This document shows, piece after piece, positions 35,585 through 49,324 of a stretch of DNA of 64,000 nt. The stretch comes from Pseudoscleropodium purum. Its lineage: Eukaryota > Streptophyta > Bryopsida > Hypnales > Brachytheciaceae. The first letter of the stretch is position 1; every line of letters starts with the position of its first letter. The stretch is from contig OZ017796.1 in the NCBI GenBank assembly GCA_963969395.1, positions 8,000,501-8,064,500 on the forward strand, in the 5' to 3' direction. The notes beneath the pieces were generated by a model. That model was not told where the DNA came from, made no database searches, and was given only the letters and a program-made list of their open reading frames with translations. Made by a program: the position numbers and the translations under genes.

Positions 35585-36936
35585 CGCCCTTCCCTTGACA
35601 ACGTTATGGAAGAAAAGAGAGAAAAGGAAGAACATAGAGAATAGGAAGAAATTCTTTTACAAGATTACAATACTACTTTTCAATCATCTATATTTTTCTT
35701 TTCAATGTTTTGGGGCCTAAACCAACATTTAATACTTTTCATTCATAACACTTGAAAATGCATGTTATAGGTTGTAAGTTGTCATATTTCGGGGAGCCAA
35801 AAGGTTGACCATCTTAAACTTAAGGTGTTTTGACTATTGGAAAGACACCAATGACCATATTTCTTGTACTTCTATTTTATTTAGGTGTTAGGTGCAACTA
35901 GAACTTTTCTTTTTACTTTGAATATGAATATTTTACACTCTACTTAGTCAAAATTTCTAAAATTCTTTCATCCCATTCTCAAACACATCTAATGCAAGAT
36001 CCTACACCATGATATGCAAAAGTAGGATTTTTTTAAGGGATTAATACATATTTAAGGTCAACCCGCAATGAAGGTCTTCACTAAGAAAGGGTCCACTCAT
36101 TACTCATTGAAACAACTTACAAGTTGCATTCAACCATAATGCAAGCAGAAGAAATTTTTCGTTAGGACCAAAGCCTAAGGTTGACCAATTCTCTTGCAAC
36201 AATATTACCATTAGAAGTTTCCTCGGCAAAAACTACAACCAAAACAAAACATAGAGATTTAAGCTGAAACAAAATAATAGAGTGAGAAAATTGAAAACAT
36301 TTCTAGGGTATGCTTTCTCATGATTCCAACAATTGCCTACAATCTATCAGTGCAGGTCAATATGAATTTCTTGTGCAACTTCAAAGTGGGAGGTTCTAAC
36401 TTAGATCATTACAAGTAATTGTAGATAATCTCATTTCCATTCAAAAGTCCGTGGACTTATTAGCAAAGTCATGCTTACACCACTTGCTAATAAGTCCAAG
36501 ACAGTGAATGAATAAACGAGCTACTGTTGGGCAGCAGTCAACATAGGAAACGTGATTAAGACCCTAAAGATTCTAGTATTTACTTTAACACAGAACCCTT
36601 ACAGGCAATGATTCATTACACAAATAGAAACCAATTTTCCGAAGTAGCAGCTCGGTAAAATCCAAATGGAAGGGTAGGAAAAGATCTATTTCATAGTTGC
36701 CAGAACATGCTGTCACAAGCACTTTTGCATTTCAATTTCAGACGATCATGGAGACAAGGTATCCTAAGTGGTAGATTAAAACTGCTTCAAAACGTGATAA
36801 CCACCACTATCAAGTGTTGAGTTGACAACTGGGAGCACTTTGTATCATGGCTTCAGAACAGTGATAACTAATTCGGCATTTGTGTAAAGCAACATCACGT
36901 TTCTTCTGCTGACAGTGAGAAAATTAATCCGCTTGA
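35585..36936. other. AT-rich spacer downstream of the RDR gene
   Basis: It contains the presumed RDR 3' UTR near its right end. No gene or organised repeat is recognised. Confidence 0.4.
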
Positions 36937-39900
36937 TTAAAGTACCTGGTTAACCAGCTGCAATTCCCGCATTCTCATTAATTTGATCTGAGCCAGGATA
37001 GGAGCCGCTATCCAAGGGAAGCTGATTAGAAGACGTGCTCCAGCGTCCTCAGAATCATCCAGCAAAGCCACAGCCTTCTGTTTCCACTCGAAGTCATATG
37101 TTACGTGGTACATTGCCGAGGCCAGCTTAGCTTGGATATGAAATGCAGCAGCTATTATATAGGAATCGTCACTACAACTCGCAGAAGCGGCGGCGGCAGC
37201 AGCAGCAGATTTGTAAAAATCAGCTTGAAACTCCTTCCTCAGACCTGCATGAGCATGAATCATCCTCTCTTTCATATCTGATTTTTGCCGGGAGGAGCCA
37301 CGAGCTTGCAACTGCATTCTTCCTGTGATGATATCTGCCTCACGCTTCACATTGAAATGTGACATTAAGCCCCGGAGTTGCTGATCATATGATACTTTGG
37401 TTGCCCAAGCGTCCTCGAGGTATTGTTCGTATCCAGGCACTTGCAAATCACTGTCATACACTGGATCCAATTCGGCAGCGTGATCTGCATGGCGATGATG
37501 CTCAACTTCCTTACTCACAAACTTTGTGACCGACCTGTAGAGTTCTCCGATTACTTTGTCAGAATGGTACGTCGCCGCTTCGTCCTTCTCCATGAAATCT
37601 GGAAACTCCTTTGTCCTCAAGCTATGTGGCATAATTGCCACCTTCCCAGTTTTGGGGAAGTCAACCGCAGTAGTAGCCAAGTGGGCAAGATGTAAACACT
37701 TCTCATCCAAAGCACCAAGAGGACTCCTGTCTGCATGGACCAGATGCGCATTGCTAATGATTCCCAAGCTGTCGTTGATCATTGCTTTCACAAAAAACTC
37801 CATGACATCCTGCAATCAAGATCTGGAATCTCAGACACTGCAATGTATGCCTACAAACGAGTCTGTCTGAACCAAAAAATGTGAGGCAGCCAGAGCACCA
37901 AAGCACCGAGAGGATTCAATATAACATCATAAAAGACTTCTCACTCACCCCCATCCCCACCCCTCAATTAGATTGACAAAGTTTTAATGTTAAGTAATAG
38001 GCATAAGTTTCATGTTGGCTTCCTGTTCAGTTAATAATAATGTAACACAAATGATGCTAACTTAATGTGAGTGAGATGTGTCCTAGGCAATAACTAGATA
38101 TTATATAACATTGAGCCAACAATAATTTGGCGTTCAGTTAACATTATCTTAACATTGAACTAACGTTCTGGTAAATTAGCATAATTTACAATTATTAAGT
38201 TTCTGAATCTCATAGGGGATCTTCATTCGATAACTTCTCTGCCCACGATGAGAGACAAAATAGGAAAAGTGGAAGATGTTGCAAAGATTCCAGCATATGA
38301 AATGAAGTCAGCATGCACCTTGTTATTATACGCAGATCTTCAAGCACTTACATAAAACTACTAGAACAACCGTTGCAACATTGCACTAACACCCTCTTGC
38401 ACACGGAAACGTAGTATTTCTTTCGTTGGTTTGAATTGAATTATAATCTCAATAGTGCTTCCGAATTTTGGATAAAATTTGTAGGGACGTGAACGTGAAT
38501 ATCCATTTGGACGAGAACGTGACAGTGGATCGTGACATTGTGCACTCAATATAACAGATGGTAATCCACAGACAAGACTATTAAAGCACAGCCAGCCACA
38601 GAATAAGCAGTCAGAAACTGATGTTTCCACAATGTGCCATTACCTCAATCTTGGCAGGCTTGTTGAGAATCCTCTGCTCATACGCGTTGTAGACCATGGG
38701 GTCCCAGCTCTTTCCACTTGGCGGGATCAAATCCTGGTCCCAGCAAGTGAAGTATACGTCTCCATCTAGATCACTGCCAGAAGCTTCGTTTGGATGCGGT
38801 CTCTCCCCGTTCTGTGGTACTACCAAGCAGTCAATCATGCTATGTAGCTGAGGCACATCTACTGCTTCAAGGATGCGGATATCTCCAGGGTGCAGACACG
38901 GATTCTTAGCCATGACGACCTTCCCTGTAATCACCTGTATCCAGCGGTTCACATAGAAATTAAAAGAAATACTCACATTCATTTCTCAAATGAGCACTAT
39001 CATCAACTCGTCCAAATTTCTCTGAAAAGGTGATAGACATTGAAAAGTTAAATGCAGTTGAAATTGCTCCTCCAAAGCTAAATAAACTATCGTCTTACCT
39101 GCAGAGGTCCACTTCTGTGTCCCTGATTGAACCCATCTCCTCCAAGGCTGCCCTTGTCTACAGGACCCGATACTCGAATGAAGCATTGTCCATACTTCAA
39201 CAATGCAGTTTCATCCATACACCCCATAAGCCACCTTCCATTAGGTACATATATTCTAGCCTTGGCAACCAGATCTTCTAGTTGGCTAGTCCTGATTGAC
39301 AGCAGCATATCATACAGGTGAGGTTCTCTCCTGGGGTGAAAACCGCCTCGCAGCATTGTCGCTGCGGTAGAATGTACGTCCCCCGTGCAGCTCGTGGTCA
39401 AAACCTCGTAAGCTAGACCCGGGTCGTCAAGCATAGCCTCCAATCGTGCAACCTGAACGTCTTGCAGTCGTCTAAAAGGAGCATTCTCTACTTGCAGAGT
39501 AGACAGCAAACAAATGATCTGTCGATTAAGGTAGCACGGAAGGTACTTAGACCAGCCTATCACTTCCAGCTCAGTATGATCTGAAGAAAACTTGTTCATG
39601 CTCATACGACATCCAAGGTCGTACTGATGACCTGAAGAAACTTCTATAGGCCATGCAGCTATTACGCCTTTGCATCCGGCGTACCGGATCTGATACAAAG
39701 AGGGCGTATGGTCCAACTTCAAGGTATCAGAAACTTGTTTTGCAAATTCAGGGGCAATCCTTCCGCATCCGTCGCTAAAAACATACCCATTCCTCTCCAC
39801 GTCGGGCAGCATCATAACTCTCTTTTTCGGTACAGGGAGAGTCAAGAAAGTCGAGGAAAAACATTGGCCCATGCGGGCAGCAAACTTTGCAACATTATGG

Positions 39901-41553
39901 GTTGGAAACTGACCCATCCATCGTCTAACTAGTGTGGCGTTCAAACGATTATTGCCTGCAAAGAACCAGGCAGACGCGTCTCTAACCTGGCTGGAAGAAA
40001 AAGCCAAGAACTCATATTGTCGACCACAGAGGTTAAAACCTCTCTTAACAATGCTAAGAACCCTTCTGTAAAGTTCCGTGCGGTTGCACTCATAAGCCGA
40101 GGACAAGGTGCGTACTATGGGTGCCACAGGCACAATTAGTGCTGATGATGGCAATGGATGCAGATCATCGTCCATGAAAGACACTCTCAGAAACCGATCT
40201 GACAGCACGTGGAAATGGCGGAGCACTCGGTTCGACATCTCTCTCACCGGCATAGCGCAGTAAGCTCTGGTTGGGGTGATGATCACTCGGTACACCGTCA
40301 TGTTCCCACTGGGCAGTATCTTCACCTCGTCTTTTTCATACTTCCGTGCCCACTCTTTCACCTGCTGAATTCGATGCACAGCATTGAGGACAGGGTGGGT
40401 GTAAGTGAGCATGTGCTGCATCGCATACCTTGAAAGAGGTTGATCTTTCAGGATTGTCGTGTAAAACTCGTCCGTAAGGCTTGTCGTGTTGACAATGTCT
40501 CGATTGACAAGCGCATTCACCAAATACATGAGAGAAAACGGGACGCTGTTCCGATCGGGAACAAAGAAGAGACTCCTCTGCACTACTACTGGGTCACTAA
40601 TTTCTTCCCATGGAAAATTCAGACGTCGTGGAGGGGAACGATCGAATATTCTTTGCATCCTGAAATACTCAAGTAGCTGTCGAAATGGAGTCCCTTCGCT
40701 GGGAGAGACTCGCATCACGTACGCGAGGCATCTGCCAATGCTCCTGTGCGGCGTGAAGTCCAATGTACGAATCCATGGGTCATCGTCATCGGGTAAAGGA
40801 GAATGGGTGGTGCAGTACACATCGTCACCCTGGGCTGTTCGGTAACTGATAAGAGGTGGCGACCACAGCTGCAGTATCATCATCAACTCTGGCATTCTCC
40901 CTCTCTGCGTCTGCACTTCTGTAACTTTCCTAACGTCCCTGACTGAGATCTCGAGCTTGAATTCACAGAGCTCTTTATCTTGAACGTTTGTTGACATTAC
41001 CACCTCGTCAGTGAAGAAAAGAAATATCTTCCGCTGCTTCCGGATCACCCGCAGACTGCATCCGTCCTCGGGAATCCTCCAGCTCAGTAGTAGCTCGTGG
41101 AGGCCCGTAAGCGTTCCCAGTTGAAGCTGAACTTTCCTTAGTTCAATAAGCCCTGCTGAATTTCAGATCAGTACATCGATTCAGAGCCTAGACTGAAGAA
41201 AATGTGTCTATTTCAAGTTCTTGGCACTTGCATAATATCGTTTCTACATGGTGAGATATGAAGAACGACAATATACCTTCATGAGATAGTTTGGACTTTG
41301 CTTGAAAAGTGCATGGGGCAATTTTGAGCTCACAGCCTTGAAAGTTAAGTCTTCCACTGTCCGATTCACTACAGGCCTCTCTAGCTACAGCAGCAGACAT
41401 GAACTGCACAAAGGCATGTGGAGGTGCGTTCCCATAAACACGCTTCACTTTACACCTATCCACAATGCCCAACGACTTCTGCAGATACGCAGCCAACTCC
41501 TGCGCTCTCAAGTGCGACGGGAAGTTTCCCACCATTACTTGAGTTTGGTCCAT
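36937..41553 (-). CDS. RDR1/2-like: RNA-dependent RNA polymerase, RDR1/RDR2 type (DLDGD clade), four exons
   Basis: Exons: 41553-41277, 41155-39099, 38934-38644 and 37809-36937, giving 1165 residues (Arabidopsis RDR1 has 1107). Residues 1 to about 90 form an RRM-like N-terminal domain (VMVGNFPSHLRAQELAAYLQ). The polymerase region has SNRVLRHFHVLSDRFLRVSF, YEFLAFSSSQVRDASAWF, the NVAKFAARMGQ-FSS block, YVFSDGCGRI, and the catalytic SGSDLDGD (Asp 833, 835, 837), which binds the metal ions. Plant RDRs copy single-stranded RNA into dsRNA that DICER-LIKE enzymes cut into siRNAs for antiviral defence, post-transcriptional silencing or RNA-directed DNA methylation. A four-exon gene with an RRM-like start fits RDR1 or RDR2 better than RDR6. 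I cannot separate RDR1 from RDR2 without a tree. Exon 2 has a tandem CAG-CAG acceptor, so two isoforms differing by one codon are possible. The 3' end is the first stop after MRMRELQLV. Confidence 0.93.
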
Positions 41554-44104
41554 CTCGATTATAATTCAATTCCTCAAGCGAAGGGTCACATCCAGCACCA
41601 CAAATGTGATTCTTACTGCTGCCACATGAATGCCAAGATGCCTGCACCAGTATATTAGTCTATTGAAGTAAAGAACGGACAAAATGAAGACTTGCATTGC
41701 ATCGGCGTGCTACAAATGAGAATGCTGGTTCCGTACTCCCCAACAGAAGGAAACAAAGTCAAAAAAGAATTACAGTACACTTGCATTCAGTAGACATGTC
41801 GCTCCAAGGCACTGAATATTGCCCCTGGGCCGACGAGGCAAATAGTTATTGACTAAAATTCCAAAAATGTCTTGGCGTCCAATATCTGACTGGTTCACTT
41901 ATGTCTGATTAAAATTTTACCTGCTTTATCACGAGTTCGGGACAAATGTCAAGAATAGCTCACGGGGAATAGCTCCAGGATGGATGTCAGACTCCTTCGC
42001 CCCTTGGTGGTCCCTGGCACCAGCCGATCACCTGCAAAACCAACTCTTCCAATTAGCTCTTGGTGTAAGAATGTCAAGATCATGATTCATGAAGCGTTAG
42101 CCAGAATTTATACCTTAAGAATGCAACACAATGGATACATAGAGCATAGAATTAACCACACCCGATGTAAACTGCTGGGTGAGCGAAACACTCCTACTTC
42201 AGTTCAGCGTGTCCAGGTTGCTACACTGCAAGATCCATTCTTGCGTTTAAGATATGACATGTCCATCCTTGATACATTGAAAATTAAGCTGGTCGTCTAG
42301 ATTATTCAGAGATACTCTGCAACAGACGCTCACATCCGCTTGTCACTGCAGCATTACAGTAACATGAAGCTGCCTCGGCAATCACAAGGTGCCACTTCGA
42401 ATCAACTAACAAGACAACGTGTAATGCCAAGAGCTGCAACTGTTATTGACATGTATCCTCATGTCACCCTCCAGAGACTCTATTTGAGCATATCCACAAA
42501 CTAAGATAACACGATCACGACTTGCACTTCAAGGTTCAAGACCTTGTATGATGCATCTGTGCTTCAATGACTACAGTAGTCAACTAGGGAATTGCCTCGA
42601 CTCTAAAGTTAGATTTGGGTAACTCCGAAATAAGAATACTAAAACCTAAAGATTACGTGATTCTTCGGATAGAAACGCCACAAGCTTCAAAAATAAATGA
42701 GCCCGGTGAAGTTTCTCAAGTGCAGCTGGCCTGACGAGATCATTATCCATCGTGATAACAAGTGCACAATTCAAAGCGCGACAACAAATTGTAGTTTTCG
42801 GACTTCCTCTCAGCAAGTTCGAAAGCGAGGGTTAACATATGACCGAGTACAGAAGGTGATCCGCATTACTTCCAGCACGGAGCTAGCTCTCAGGTGACAG
42901 AGGACATACATCTCTAAGGAATTCATAAACCAAACTTCGTCCCTCACAGTCTCCAGTTAGACACACCGCCGACATTCATTTGTAGGAGTAATCCAAACGC
43001 TATGCTCATAATGGGATCGGATCCTAGGATGGAATTTGGCACTCGAATGTTCTTCAAAACACTGTTGCACGTAGAAAAAGATCTCTCACAAGTGCCACGA
43101 CTAACGTCGTGAACGTCAGGAAACTGGGCAGAGCTCGAGCCCCATGAGGAGACAGTGATTCACCAGTCCTAGGGCCAGAGCAATGTTGGGCCAAGTACAG
43201 CAGCTGGGACGCTGATAAAAATACAACAAGGCCTGTAACAATAAACCAAGCCATAGCACGCCTTTTACAACGAGGGGCTTCTGCACCCCACCATTGTTTA
43301 AATTCTGCCCTCGTCTGGGTTGCCAAAACTCGCAGAAAATAGCAACGACATTCAAAAGAAACAGCGATGGTTAGAGAGTACATTTTCCTCATCCCCTGTC
43401 CTGCAATACAACTGTCCCGTCCACCCAACACCACTCACGCACTCCCGCCGGAGAATCTTGGTCCAGTTCCTCAGTTCAAAAGTAAAAGACTATCTTGCAC
43501 TAATGGCCCAACTGTGCAGCTGCTCACTGCCTTCTCATAATCGATCTTTGGTTGTTGGCTCACCTCGTTGCGATGAAGCCTGCACTGTGGCAGCTGGGTC
43601 ATCTTGGCATGACAGCCGCTAGCACACGGGAAAAGTGGCGGTCCGCATTCTCCGCTCCTCCGCCGAAGCGGCGATGTCCGAATTCCCACTCGCGGACCAC
43701 TCATCCCTTCAATTTGTCGCCTTTGCTTGCCCAGACCACACAACCCTACAGCCTCCGCCACCCCCACAAAGTCTCCCATTCAGTGCCCTAACTTAAATTA
43801 CACCCCTGATTGCACAAAACCAGCAAGAAAATCTTTCATAGCCTGCTTTCGATCCCAACAAAAACTCCTGCACAAGAACCGATCAAGAAATCAATCAACA
43901 CATCGAAAATCCCAACAGATCGTCACAACCTCGAGCCCCGCTCTTCTCCCTCGCAACTCCAATTCGCAGTCCATTCTGGCAAGGAGACGTGCCACGCTCC
44001 TCCGGTGTCCTGCAATGCCATGAATTCTATTCTGACGTCCATGAGAGCGCCCCCTTCTATACCACCCCATGACCTATTTCATACCCCGCATTCGTGTACA
44101 TTTC
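41554..44104. other. Upstream region of the RDR gene
   Basis: Mid-GC DNA, probably promoter and leader sequence. A 126-codon minus-strand frame (43434-43054) contains one hydrophobic stretch (AWFIVTGLVVFLSASQLLYL) but resembles no family I know and starts from an uncertain codon, so I do not call it a gene. Confidence 0.35.
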
Positions 44105-44156
44105 TACAAGAAAGCTATACAAGAAAGGTGTACGAGAAAGGTGTACAAGAAAGCGA
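44105..44156. repeat. 13-bp tandem repeat, four units
   Basis: TACAAGAAAGCTA, TACAAGAAAGGTG, TACGAGAAAGGTG and TACAAGAAAGCGA follow each other without gaps. Confidence 0.85.
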
Positions 44157-46394
44157 TATACCAATACAACCATCGTAAGCAGCTTAGGGCCTGTGCCAAG
44201 AAGCCGACGGGGACGATCAAGTGAGCAGTAACAGAAGTCATCATTGGACAAGTAGGAAATAGGTGAAATGGTCAATAGTCCACTGATTCTCTTTGGGAGA
44301 GCGTGATGAACTTTTTATGAGGGCGGGGCTATTAATAACTCACCAAGCGCAACTGCGCAAGTGCGAAACGCCGGCCGATCTTGGGTTCTGCAACTCTGCA
44401 CCACCCGACACCCCCCGCCCCTTCCGCTTCTTACATTCGCTCAGCCGCCAGCGCCATTACACCATGATATAAAATTGGGGATACGATAGCCTCTAGGCAG
44501 CTGCTGGGAATGCTTCTTTTCAATTGAACTTATTAGTGATGGCGAAGCAATACTATTAACACCCGCGCCGTAAATTACTGGCTGGAACACAACTAATTAG
44601 GGCTTGTACGAGAAACTCCTGCCTCGTTCTTTCCGTCGACACGCACTGCGTCTCTCTCAATCCTCTCGCTCGCTCTCATTCTCGCTTGAAAAGCGAATGT
44701 GGAATTTGAAAAAGCTGGCTACCCATATCCACGCTCTGTTCTCCCACACTCATTCTCTCGATCTCTCTGTTTGTGTGTCTTTCTCCTGGGCAGGCTTTAG
44801 GGAAGGGGGAAAGGGAATAATATATCTTAGTCGTTGTTGGTCACTTCTGCAAGGAACTGGCTCTCACTACAAGATCTGCTGTTGTGCAGTCACGCCCAAG
44901 CCTGCAAATGGCAGTGATTGTGTTGGGTGATTGTGTCTGATAACTGCTTGTGAAGTTGCGATCTTCTGAGCTTTTACTGCAGATGAGTGTTGACCCAAAT
45001 TTTCGTTCTGCAACAGCAATAAAACAGAACATGAGTTTCACGAATCTCAGGCCCATTATCATATTCCTTCCCGTGTTTTGAATTGGATCATTACAGCAGA
45101 CCACCGGTGGAATATCATGCTGAACTGTGAATTGACTGGAATATTAGACTCTGACCATCTCTGTTTTGTTTTTTCTTGAAACACATGGACAATTTCCATT
45201 GCAGGGGAAAAAGTGCACAGAATCACTGCAAAGGTCTTCACTCTTCAGTTCTCCTGTTCATCACTGGAACAAATACAGGAATGAAATTTCGACGTTTTAC
45301 AGTCTTCAAATCCACAGTAAGTTTGAACAACTTTTAACAATTGTGGAGGGAATTGAATAGTCGTTTCAAAATCACTGTGGATTGGAAGACTTTCAGTTGC
45401 CGTTGAGTAAGCTTGTGTCTCGTGCACATGGCCAAATCTTGCACGCATACGAATCAGGCAACAGTACCGAAATGCTCAAGTGGAAGGACTTTGACCTCAT
45501 TCCGTCCTGCTGACTTTTTTTAGAATTGACCCAATGCAAATGCCGGCAATCCAAAGGGAAACGTTAACCCCATAAACTATGCCCCAGCCATTTTCTAATC
45601 AATGAATGACAAAGAATCTTTGAATGTGGGGGACAAAAGTGCAACTATTCATCCTCCAAATTTTGTAGGAAAAGAGAAGGTTTTTTACAATAGCTTGACT
45701 TCCTACGAGTGCTTTTTCATTTTTCTAAATCCAAAAATGCACACAGTATCAAAATAGATGATTTCCACGGAGACCAATCTATCATTCAAGGATTAAATGC
45801 ATTGCACAAAGTGAGACCATTAGGGTAGATTTACCCCAGAGGAAAATACAAAAAAAAATCATTTGCCATACATGAAAAAAAATGCAAATTTTGAATTCAT
45901 ATTTGCAATCAAAGATCCCAAATTAGTTGGAGGAGGTCTATGATGTAACCTAGACATGGCACAAAATAGAGGGCTTCTTTTACACTTTTATCCCTAGAAA
46001 CGCAATATTTACGAAGTGAGACCAATAAGGTAAATTTTGTGATTAAAAGCCATGCTAATCCAAACTTCAAATGGACATTTTCACATTGTAAAAAAGAGAG
46101 GAAAAGATTCTTACATTTAAAGAAAAGACTTTTTAGAGGCTCTAATATTTTAATATTGTAGTTCAATATCTAGTTTTAGAATTGTCTTTTGGTCCAAATG
46201 TAGGTATAATTGTTTTCTTTGTAGTGATGATTACACATGAGTGTACCTTGGAAAAAATGTCTTGGAGCACCAAAATTGAGTGCTCAAGTATCCAACCTTG
46301 ATACCACACAATTTTTTTTCTAGTATATTGAATTTATCATAATAGTACACATAATTCTAAATTATCAAAGTCACGCTATTTTTACACCTAAAAG
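44157..46394. other. Mid-GC then AT-rich spacer without an assigned gene
   Basis: A pyrimidine-rich, leader-like stretch (CTCTCTCAATCCTCTCGCTC and following) lies at 44.63-44.8 kb on the plus strand and could be the start of a transcript, but no recognisable coding exon follows. After 45.5 kb the DNA is AT-rich. Confidence 0.3.
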
Positions 46395-46700
46395 ATTACA
46401 ATATTTTGAAACCCAAAATGTCTTCCAAATACTTATACTCAAAGCAAAGCTAAAATTATTATCTTAAATTTTTCAAAAAAATCTAACCAACAGATCCTTT
46501 GACTTATTTATTCAAGTACATCTTCCAAAAAATTTAGAGTAAAAATCCCTACAATTAAAAGTTCAATATGCCTAACTTCAATACGTATTTCTTTTATTCT
46601 CTCCACTTGTGAAGTTTTGTCTTTAAATGTTTTTAGTAAAATAATGTGTATGTCCTATAACTTGTATGTTTTAGTCAATATGTTGAAAAATGGATTGAAA
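46395..46700. repeat. Dispersed repeat copy A2 (partner of 11190-11510)
   Basis: Same orientation and order of blocks as the first copy, ending in a GTTGAAAAATGGATTG-like segment. The minus-strand reading frame that is open in the first copy is broken by many stops here. Confidence 0.55.
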
Positions 46701-46804
46701 ATACATATATATACATATATATACATATATATATATATATATACATTTTTTTATTTTTTTTTATTTTTTTTATTTTTATTTTTATTTTATTTTTATTTTT
46801 TTAT
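46701..46804. repeat. Compound microsatellite
   Basis: (ATATACAT)n, then (AT)n, then runs of T with interspersed A (TTTTTA-like). It sits at the right edge of repeat copy A2. Confidence 0.85.
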
Positions 46805-48833
46805 ATTCATATTATTCAAATTTATAATGTGAAAAGTATAATTGGATGAAAGAAAGAACTAAATTATTGAATAACTTTGATAGTAATTTATTGAAAATTA
46901 TAAACCCTAATTATATAAATACTCTAATAAGAAACATTTCTTCCATATAATTTTTTTTATTTGTAATTTTTCAAAATTGAGTTCAAAAACCACTTTATAA
47001 ATTTTCTCTATACTCATTGCCTCCAAAATAAAATTCTTCATAACTTTCATTTCATTGATTGAAATTATGTAATTCAAATGTTTTTGTATACGTATCAATA
47101 TAAATAATCAAATAAATTTAATTAATATTTTTTAGCATATATTTTTAGCTATCCAATTTGACATTGAAATCCAAAAAATACTAATAAATTTTGAAATATT
47201 TATAGGAATAAGAAAAATTAATTATTCAAAATTGAATTGACCATCAAAATATAGAAGTACAAATTAGTACGTAAAAAATATGATAGTGGACATCACACTT
47301 TTGTAGAACACAAAATAAAAATGTGCGTACTACATCTCAACATTTCAGTAATTGTACCATTTCAATATTGAAGACGTAATGGCAACAATATAATAATATT
47401 CTATTCATATCAAATAGACTAGTATTATTTTGATAAATGATTATGAAATGATTATTACTTTAATATTTTAATATTAAAAAATAACTGAACCCCTAATGCC
47501 CCATGTGAACCATTTTACAATTGTTGCCAACTTCTAGTAGCATTTTAGATTATATTATTTTCTCTAAATTCTAATTTATTATGTATATTAAATTGGATTA
47601 TCTTTAGAAGGATCAAATAAAATTTGAAATCACTGTTGCCACATTTTTATGGAGGAAAGAACACAAAGTGCTGAATATTCTCCTAATGTTAAGAATATAC
47701 TTTTAGGAGAAAGTAAAGATGCTTTTATCATCAAATCTTGTTTTTATGCTTATGAATGTAAGATGAAACTTTAGCCATGATAAAATTCATACGGAAAAAT
47801 TATATATTGTATTTTTGGTGAATTATCAAAGTAATTTTTTAAAAATTGATTTGATAAATATCTTTAAATACATTTTTTTAATTTGGCCCAAGTTGAGCTT
47901 GTAGATAGAGATTAAAAAATTGTTGATATTTTTTGTGTCAACATAAATACATAATTTAATACTTTAATCAAATTATATTTACTGAGAATTTCTCAGAGTA
48001 CACTATAGTATGATATAGTGTCTTTAAATGTGTTCATTTTGTTTTGTAAAATTCCTAAATATTCAAAAGTATCCATTTATTTGAATGGCTTATGCTTGGC
48101 ATTCCAATTCCAATCGAGATCTTCAAGATCTTTTGTAAGCTTAATACAATAAGCTGAAAATTGACTCCTAATTTTAGGCTTCCAATTCCAATCAATATTC
48201 AAAATAATAATTGACTATTGCAAACCTCCTATCTTCTATTTAATTCAATTATTTTATAATCCAACTTCTAATGGTTTAAAATGCTTCTATTGGATTTCCA
48301 CCTAGTCCTTGATTGATTACAACTTTTTAAACACCTCTTACTATTCTACTAGTATTGGAAAGACAATTTTAAGTTTGTCAATCTTCTACCTTGTTTTGCA
48401 TCATATTCTTCCTTCCCTTTCAACTAGTTAGCTTATTATCATTTCAATATTTTTGTTGTAGTATTGGAGATTTTGGCAATTTGATTATGCTTAATTTCCT
48501 CCTATTTCCTTACTAATCCTATTTCCTACACTATGTTTTGTTTATTCCCAATTACGAATTGAATTTCTAACTTTTCATGAGAATTTGGTGATCTCCAACC
48601 TAGTTAGAACTTAGAGCTACACTAAAATTGGTATATAGTGTTGGCTACACTAATTGTCAACAATAACACTAATTATGATTTGCAAGGTTAGTGTTAGAAC
48701 ACTATTTACCCATTCCAATACTATTTTAGCTCTATAGTAAAATTTGGTCATTTCAACATTTTTACGAGAGTGCATTGAGCATTAAATGGGAACAAAATAT
48801 AGAAAGTGGAATGGTGGGGAAAAAGAGGTGTAT
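46805..48833. other. Very AT-rich gene-poor stretch
   Basis: No credible coding frame, RNA gene or transposon protein. Confidence 0.4.
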
Positions 48834-48950
48834 GAAATGCCGAAATAGACAATGAAATGCTAAAATAAACAATGAAATGCTCAAATGCTCAAATAAATAA
48901 TGACATGCTAAAATGATGAAATAGACAATGAAATGTTGAAATGTTGGAAT
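48834..48950. repeat. Degenerate tandem repeat with a unit of about 20 bp
   Basis: The unit AATGAAATGCTAAAATAGAC and variants recur about six times (AATGAAATGCTCAAA, AATGACATGCTAAAATGATG, AATGAAATGTTGAAATG). Confidence 0.65.
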
Positions 48951-49324
48951 TTTTCATAGTGTATGTATAAGTTGCTAAATATAGCAACAACCAAAAATAC
49001 AATATAATAATTCTAGTTGTAGGCCAAAAATTTGAGGAAAAAAATAGTAAAATATCACAAAGGATTTTTAAACTACCCTATTGAAATTGGGTAGTTTTTG
49101 CCCTTGGAAGTATTGCAAATGTTTTGCAATTAATTCTTGGAGATGTCAAAACGATTGTTTTACACTCCAAGATCCATCAAGCTCTAATGCCAAGCCACAA
49201 CAAATCATTGTTTTTCTATCATAGAACATGTTGTCACAATCTACCTCTCGATTGATATCTTCTACACTTTCAATAGCCAATTGTAAAAAAAAACGTTTCG
49301 AAGATTTGTCGACTTTCCTAACCA
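48951..49324. other. Short AT-rich spacer at the 3' side of the second transposase
   Basis: It may contain the end of the transposon, but I could not define a terminal repeat. Confidence 0.3.

Noticed and set aside
43054..43434. 126-codon minus-strand frame with one hydrophobic stretch upstream of the RDR gene.
   Set aside because: No family resemblance, an uncertain start codon, and a location in the probable RDR leader/promoter.
44604..44930. Plus-strand frame in a pyrimidine-rich, leader-like region.
   Set aside because: Biased composition and no domain or downstream exon; it may be a non-coding transcript.
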